From Minisyncoccota bacterium (lineage in GTDB: Bacteria > Patescibacteria > Paceibacteria > UBA9973): a stretch of DNA of 8,965 nt. Of this stretch, positions 6,190 through 8,965 are shown piece after piece. The stretch is taken from positions 1 through 8,965 of the forward strand of contig JAQVGE010000033.1 in assembly GCA_028696935.1 (NCBI GenBank), in the 5' to 3' direction. Each line of letters starts with the position of its first letter. Within the stretch, counting starts at the first letter, position 1. The notes beneath the pieces are model-generated. The model searched no databases. It was not told the DNA's origin and was given only the letters and a program-made list of their open reading frames with translations. The position numbers and the translations under genes were made by a program.

Positions 6190-8965
6190 ATGAAAAATAT
6201 TTTAAAATTTTTATTTATCTTTGTATTCTTTTTAGGTAGTAGTATCTCTTGGGCTGAAGAAATAAAGGATGAAATTATTCCTTCTTCTACAGGGGCAGTT
6301 TTACTAGCCACTGTTAATATTGAAAATCCAAAGATTATTTCTCAAAATGGAAATACTTTTGAAATATCTTTTGATTTAACTAACAGAGAAATTATTCAAA
6401 CAGGAGTTAAATACAGTATTAAATTATTAAAAGAAACAGACAAGGGTCAGTTTTTGGCTGACGATAAAGTTTATCCAGAAAAGATATCTTTAGCTGAAAA
6501 TAGTAGAATTTCTAAAAAGATATCTTATGTGGCACCAGCTAATTTAGAAGGTGATTTTATTTTAGTTATCGAGAGTAAAAATGAAAGTGGTTTTCCTTTT
6601 GGTTTAACCTCTGTAGGCAAGGTTAGTTTAACTGCTTCTCAAAATTCCTTTAATGTTCTACCAGAAACTTGTTATTTGGGGGTAGACACTGAAAATAATT
6701 CTAAAAAATATAACTTAAAACAAGGAATAGATATTTTACCCTCAGAAAATATTTTGCTTAATTGTGTTTTAGAAAATAAGAAAAAAGAAGAGATTTCTAT
6801 TAATCCTATTTTTGAGACTTTTTTTAGAACTATTTATGGTGAAAAAGTTGAGCATGGTTTGATTGAGAGCAAGCAGTTTATATTAAAGCCAGAAGAAAAG
6901 AAGAACATCTCGGTTATATTACCAAAAGCCCTAAAACCACAAGCTTATGATGTAAAAGTTTCTTTTGAGTCAAATGGGGTCGAGTCAAATGGAGTCGTTG
7001 CTCATTATGTTATTCGTGGTATAAGTGCAACAATTCAGAATGTTTCCCTAGATAAAGATTATTATAAAAAAAATGAAATTGCTAATATTTCTTTGTCTTG
7101 GACACCTGGAGCTGATAATTTCCCCAATACAAGGATAAAAGAAAATTCAGCTGTGTTTGAAACAAAAGCTCTAATTTCTATTTTTAATAAAAAAGGGGCA
7201 GTTTGTGTAGAAAAAGAAGAATATAATTTACCTCAAATTTCAATAGAGCCAAGAGTGGATATTCCGGTTTCTGTTATTGAAAAATGTAAAAATCCTTTGG
7301 TTCAAATATCGCTTGTAGATTCTGAGAATAACACTCTTGATGAAAAAAATTTTAGTTTTGAGACAACTACTAGGGGTCTGAATAAAAATATTATTATTTT
7401 AGTAATAATTCTAGTTATAGTTTTATTTTTATTTTTAATCCGATACCTTAAAAATAAAAGATTAAATAAAACAGCAATGTTTTCTTTAATTTTACTAGGA
7501 TTTATTTTACCTTTTAGTTTTGTTAAGGCAGATACTTATACTCTCGGCGATACTAACGGTTCTTTTTGGGCCTATGTAACAATTGGAATTGATAAATCTG
7601 AATATGAACCGAATGAAAAAATGATAGTTTCAGGAAATGTTTATTATTCGGCTTGTGCTAATGAACCAGCTGATGTTAAATTAACCTCTCGGACGTCAAG
7701 AAGAGAAGGCTCTACTCATAGCTATGTAGGCAGTACCATAACTCATATTGATAAATCAATCCAAGGGGGAGATACAATTTATTATTCAAAAGAAGAAACT
7801 GCTCCCTCTCTACCACATAAGGGTTATTCTCGTCAATTTACTGCTTCAATTACTGGCTCTCAGCCTGGTGAATATTTATCTCTTTATGAAGAGATACCAT
7901 TTTTAGTAAAAGGAGAAAGTTCTTGTTTAGAAACTCATTATAATTGTTCTGGGGGGGTAACTTCAATCTCTAGAACAGAAACAGATTCTTACTGGGAATG
8001 GCAATGTCCTCCAGTTACCTCTGGTTTTGAAACTAAAATGTGTAAAGAAGATAAGCCCGACCATGGAGTTTGTGATTTAACGATGGTGAACAAATCCTAT
8101 TATCAAGGGACTTGGAAATATAAAACAAATTATGGTTGTACAGTTGGAGTTTCTGGTAATCAGTCTGCTAATAAGACACCTTCAGAAACAGCTAACTGGA
8201 CCTGGACTTGTACAGGAGAAGACGGAGTTCCTGTTCAATGTCTACTTCATATGCCTGGTCTTTGTGGAACTTCATTACTTGAATGTAAACAAGGTTCGGC
8301 AAAGACATCAGCTCAAGCTGGCTCTTGGACTTGTAAAACAGGAGAAACAGGAACAGCTGATTCATGTAAAGTTAATATAGAAGAAAATACTAAAAACGGA
8401 GAATGTGGAGAAACTAGAAATACATGTAAGGTTGGTGAACCTTATGATGGTAAATTAATTAATTCAAATACAGAATATTCTTGGAAGTGCAGTGGATTAG
8501 ATGGAGGGACAGATTCTTCTTGTGTTGTTCCTAGTGATAAACCTTACGGGAGCTTATCTGCCGAACCAGACACCTGCATTGTTCCTATTGGTGAAAATAG
8601 TTGTTTAATTGATAAAGTCACTTGGCAAGTTAATAATTACACCGATTTATATGGAGCAAGAGTTTGGGATGGAGTAAAAGATATTAGGTATAATAAAAAT
8701 CCAACTTCGACATGGGGGAGAACTTCGGTTCCTTATACAATAACTGATTTTGCTACAAGAGGACTAGAAAGAAACATCGAACTAAGAGCCTACTCCACTT
8801 CTTCTTCTAAATATACCGTGCTCGATAAAATAAAGGTTAGAGCAATTTTAGAAGAAAACTTATCTCCAGCAACTCCAACGATTAATGGGGATAGAATATT
8901 AACTATTGCTAAAACAGGAGAATGGGTTTTGTATTCAACTGATCCAAATAATGAAAAAATTCGTT
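6190..8965 (+). CDS. Large surface protein, paralog of the 1515 gene, with cysteine-rich repeats (3' end outside window)
   Basis: Hand translation gives 925 codons without a stop up to the right edge, so the gene is longer than this. The signal peptide is 1-22 (SISWA|EE) and fixes the start. Residues about 30-397 align with the 741-residue paralog throughout, sharing KETDxGQF, YVAP, LPKALKPQ, SATIQN and SLDKDYY. The hairpin is repeated: helix 1 (401-417), a strongly basic loop RYLKNKRLNK (418-427), then M430 and a second signal-peptide-like helix ending FVKA|D at 447/448. The distal arm has an Ig-like domain (about 455-575) related to the paralog's. About four degenerate repeats follow (about 578-780) with the theme G-x-CG...C...W-x-C-x-G...C. 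Next is a C-x8-C module (787-885; C796, C805, GENSC, W812) like that in the 3882 gene. Last is the start of another Ig-like module (TPTINGD, STDPNNEKIR, from about 896), a form I associate with Parcubacteria-type surface proteins. A surface adhesion or envelope role is inferred. Confidence 0.9.
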   Translation, partial: MKNILKFLFIFVFFLGSSISWAEEIKDEIIPSSTGAVLLATVNIENPKIISQNGNTFEISFDLTNREIIQTGVKYSIKLLKETDKGQFLADDKVYPEKISLAENSRISKKISYVAPANLEGDFILVIESKNESGFPFGLTSVGKVSLTASQNSFNVLPETCYLGVDTENNSKKYNLKQGIDILPSENILLNCVLENKKKEEISINPIFETFFRTIYGEKVEHGLIESKQFILKPEEKKNISVILPKALKPQAYDVKVSFESNGVESNGVVAHYVIRGISATIQNVSLDKDYYKKNEIANISLSWTPGADNFPNTRIKENSAVFETKALISIFNKKGAVCVEKEEYNLPQISIEPRVDIPVSVIEKCKNPLVQISLVDSENNTLDEKNFSFETTTRGLNKNIIILVIILVIVLFLFLIRYLKNKRLNKTAMFSLILLGFILPFSFVKADTYTLGDTNGSFWAYVTIGIDKSEYEPNEKMIVSGNVYYSACANEPADVKLTSRTSRREGSTHSYVGSTITHIDKSIQGGDTIYYSKEETAPSLPHKGYSRQFTASITGSQPGEYLSLYEEIPFLVKGESSCLETHYNCSGGVTSISRTETDSYWEWQCPPVTSGFETKMCKEDKPDHGVCDLTMVNKSYYQGTWKYKTNYGCTVGVSGNQSANKTPSETANWTWTCTGEDGVPVQCLLHMPGLCGTSLLECKQGSAKTSAQAGSWTCKTGETGTADSCKVNIEENTKNGECGETRNTCKVGEPYDGKLINSNTEYSWKCSGLDGGTDSSCVVPSDKPYGSLSAEPDTCIVPIGENSCLIDKVTWQVNNYTDLYGARVWDGVKDIRYNKNPTSTWGRTSVPYTITDFATRGLERNIELRAYSTSSSKYTVLDKIKVRAILEENLSPATPTINGDRILTIAKTGEWVLYSTDPNNEKIR
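7921..8535 (+). repeat. Degenerate cysteine-rich repeats in the last gene (protein level)
   Basis: About four diverged repeats of 40-65 residues are visible, recognisable at protein level only. Starts are near C579, C628 (HGVC), C692 (GLCG) and C739 (GECG). Each ends in an aromatic-x-C strand (WQC 604-606, WTC, WTC 713-715, WKC 765-767) and a closing cysteine (618, 684, 726, 778). The paired cysteines suggest disulfide-stabilised stalk units outside the cell. Boundaries are approximate. Confidence 0.7.

Noticed and set aside
7477..7479. Internal ATG (M430) of the 6190 gene as a separate gene start
   Set aside because: The frame is continuous from an intact upstream signal peptide, no promoter or Shine-Dalgarno precedes it, and the paralog keeps the two halves joined without this methionine. 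It is kept only as a hint of fusion origin.
8132..8380. Plus-strand open frame of 82 codons in another frame
   Set aside because: It is fully inside the cysteine-rich repeats of the 6190 gene, whose frame is continuous and homologous to neighbours.
1..8965. Recoded genetic code (UGA as Gly or Trp)
   Set aside because: No in-frame TGA was found in the five genes, tryptophan is always TGG and all four visible stops are TAA. Nothing supports recoding, though rare use elsewhere cannot be excluded.

Overview
The window is AT-rich and carries five genes, all on the + strand. All five appear to encode exported proteins built from beta-sandwich (Ig-like, fibronectin-like) and small cysteine-containing modules. 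No enzyme, RNA gene, mobile element or CRISPR array is visible. The module style, the near absence of Shine-Dalgarno sequences, the strong extended -10 promoters and the all-TAA stop codons suggest an uncultivated low-GC bacterium, most plausibly of the Candidate Phyla Radiation (Patescibacteria/Parcubacteria type). This assignment is inference from style, since no marker gene is present. The standard bacterial code fits: no in-frame TGA was seen in any of the five reading frames.

Layout. (1) Positions 1-606 hold the 3' end of a secreted protein gene that ends in an Ig-like 'VWANG' cap domain. (2) Positions 735-1388 encode a lipoprotein with an Ig-like domain and a probable lipocalin-like barrel. 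(3) Positions 1515-3740 encode a 741-residue surface protein with a signal peptide, a long N-terminal ectodomain, a two-helix membrane hairpin, a nine-glycine linker, an Ig-like arm and the same VWANG cap as gene 1. (4) Positions 3882-6074 encode a 730-residue secreted multidomain protein with an almost perfect in-frame 525-bp tandem duplication containing InlB-type (Listeria-Bacteroides) repeats. (5) Position 6190 to the right edge is one open frame of 925 codons with no stop. It is a diverged paralog of gene 3 with the same membrane hairpin, followed by cysteine-rich repeats and further Ig-like modules.

Genes 2-5 each have their own promoter, and genes 2, 3 and 4 are each followed by a hairpin/T-tract terminator, so the locus reads as independent monocistronic units rather than an operon. 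Three promoters, those of the two paralogs and of the InlB-repeat gene, carry a perfect TGnTATAAT extended -10. The lipoprotein gene instead has a TTGACA/CATAAT promoter.

The genes share modules rather than a pathway. One Ig-like module with a cysteine in each half occurs in genes 1-4. A C-x8-C 'GxNSC' module is shared by genes 4 and 5, and the long N-terminal ectodomain by genes 3 and 5. The most plausible role is a cell-surface adhesion or envelope array. The most unusual element is the conserved architecture of genes 3 and 5: a second signal-peptide-like helix in mid-protein, with a candidate signal peptidase site, could split each product into two extracellular chains.
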